Source of the DNA: Bacteroidota bacterium
Lineage (GTDB): Bacteria; Bacteroidota; Bacteroidia; Bacteroidales; Prolixibacteraceae
Direction of reading: 5' to 3'
DNA: 5,703 nt
Assembly: GCA_030706665.1 (NCBI GenBank)
Contig: JAUZOB010000220.1
Coordinates: forward strand, 1-5,703
Position numbers and translations under genes: made by a program. Position 1 is the first letter of the stretch. Each line of letters opens with the position of its first letter. Below the pieces are notes generated by a model. The model did not search any database. It was given only the letters and a program-made list of their open reading frames with translations, and was not told where the DNA came from. Positions 5,094-5,703 of the stretch are shown piece by piece.

Positions 5094-5703
5094 TAACAAA
5101 TCGCCTTATCAGGTAAGCGACGATGGATACTATGGCGAATTCGGAGGAGCCTATGTTCCTGAAATGCTGAGGCCCAATGTAGAAGAGTTGAAGGCTAACT
5201 ACCTGAAGATATTAGATTCTTACGAATTTAAAAACGAATATATCCGGTTGTTGAAAGACTATGTCGGGAGGCCTTCTCCTCTTTATCCGGCCAAACGTTT
5301 AAGTGAATTATACAACACCCGTGTATTTCTGAAACGTGAAGATCTTAACCATACCGGTTCGCATAAAATCAACAATACGATCGGTCAGATCCTGATCGCA
5401 AAGATGCTCAATAAAACCCGTATCATTGCCGAAACCGGAGCAGGGCAGCACGGTGTGGCAACCGCAACGGTCTGTGCGCTGATGGGACTAGACTGTGTGG
5501 TTTATATGGGAGAAACCGATATCGAACGGCAGGCTCCGAATGTAGCCAGAATGCGGATGCTCGGTGCGGAAGTCAAAGCAGCGACTTGCGGAAATAAAAC
5601 GCTGAAAGATGCAACCAATGAAGCTATCCGTGATTGGATCAATCATCCTGAAAACACTTTTTATATCATTGGATCGGTCGTAGGGCCTCATCCTTATCCT
5701 GAT
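5086..5703 (+). CDS. trpB: Tryptophan synthase beta subunit (TrpB), N-terminal half, cut by the window edge
   Basis: The PLP enzyme condenses indole with L-serine to give Trp, working in an alpha2-beta2 complex with TrpA. The first 206 codons are present and open to the edge, about half of the usual roughly 395 residues. The start MSNNKSPYQVSDDGYYGEFGGAYVPEML contains the family's hallmark GYYGEFGGAYVPEML stretch. HTGSHKINN supplies the PLP Schiff-base Lys94, and AETGAGQHG supplies Glu116, the residue that activates indole and serine; both are offset +7 from enteric numbering. The next visible segments, GETDIERQAPNVARM and GSVVGPHPYPD, also fit TrpB1. It is the TrpB1 type rather than the longer TrpB2. 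ATG 5086 overlaps the trpF stop in ATGAGTAA, implying coupled translation. The C-terminal PLP-phosphate loop (GGGSN region) lies outside the window. Confidence 0.96.
   Translation, partial: MSNNKSPYQVSDDGYYGEFGGAYVPEMLRPNVEELKANYLKILDSYEFKNEYIRLLKDYVGRPSPLYPAKRLSELYNTRVFLKREDLNHTGSHKINNTIGQILIAKMLNKTRIIAETGAGQHGVATATVCALMGLDCVVYMGETDIERQAPNVARMRMLGAEVKAATCGNKTLKDATNEAIRDWINHPENTFYIIGSVVGPHPYPD

Overview
The window carries a tryptophan biosynthesis operon from a member of the Bacteroidota. It reads left to right as trpE, trpG, trpD, trpC, trpF and the first half of trpB, which runs off the right edge. The lineage call rests on four things. There is a promoter of the Bacteroidota type (TTTG, 19 bp, TTTATTTG). 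Gene starts are A-rich, with no clear Shine-Dalgarno sequence before trpL or trpE. The proteins carry sequence variants I associate with this phylum, such as PIAGTFKR in TrpE, KHGNYGVSS in TrpD and DLNSKFE in TrpF. Finally, a divergent gene encodes a secreted protein resembling the start of a Bacteroidota glycoside hydrolase. I cannot name the genus. Having trpB after trpF rather than before trpE differs from the order I recall for Bacteroides itself.

Layout. Bases 1-87 (minus strand) encode the first 29 residues of an exported protein, possibly a family 3 beta-glucosidase. Bases 88-371 are an AT-rich divergent spacer with no convincing gene, one possible minus-strand promoter element and one perfect 8-bp dyad. 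Bases 372-582 hold the trp control region: promoter, a 20-codon leader peptide gene with three consecutive Trp codons, alternative RNA stems, and a strong intrinsic terminator ending 11 nt before trpE. Bases 583-5703 are almost wholly coding. Junctions are tight (2 nt, 73 nt, 9 nt, 1-nt overlap, 8-nt overlap), so one transcript is expected.

How it works. TrpE and TrpG form anthranilate synthase (chorismate plus glutamine to anthranilate). TrpD adds the phosphoribosyl group, TrpF isomerises the product, TrpC closes the indole ring, and TrpB joins indole to serine with TrpA, whose gene is not in the window but is expected just downstream. Control is predicted at two levels: feedback inhibition of TrpE by Trp (LLES motif present), and ribosome-mediated transcription attenuation in the leader.

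The most notable find is that attenuator. Its leader peptide is too short to be picked up as an ordinary ORF. The geometry matches the classical enterobacterial mechanism: Trp codons lie inside stem 1, the antiterminator strand starts right after the leader stop codon, and the terminator follows. I see no mobile element, CRISPR array, RNA gene or otherwise undescribed system here.
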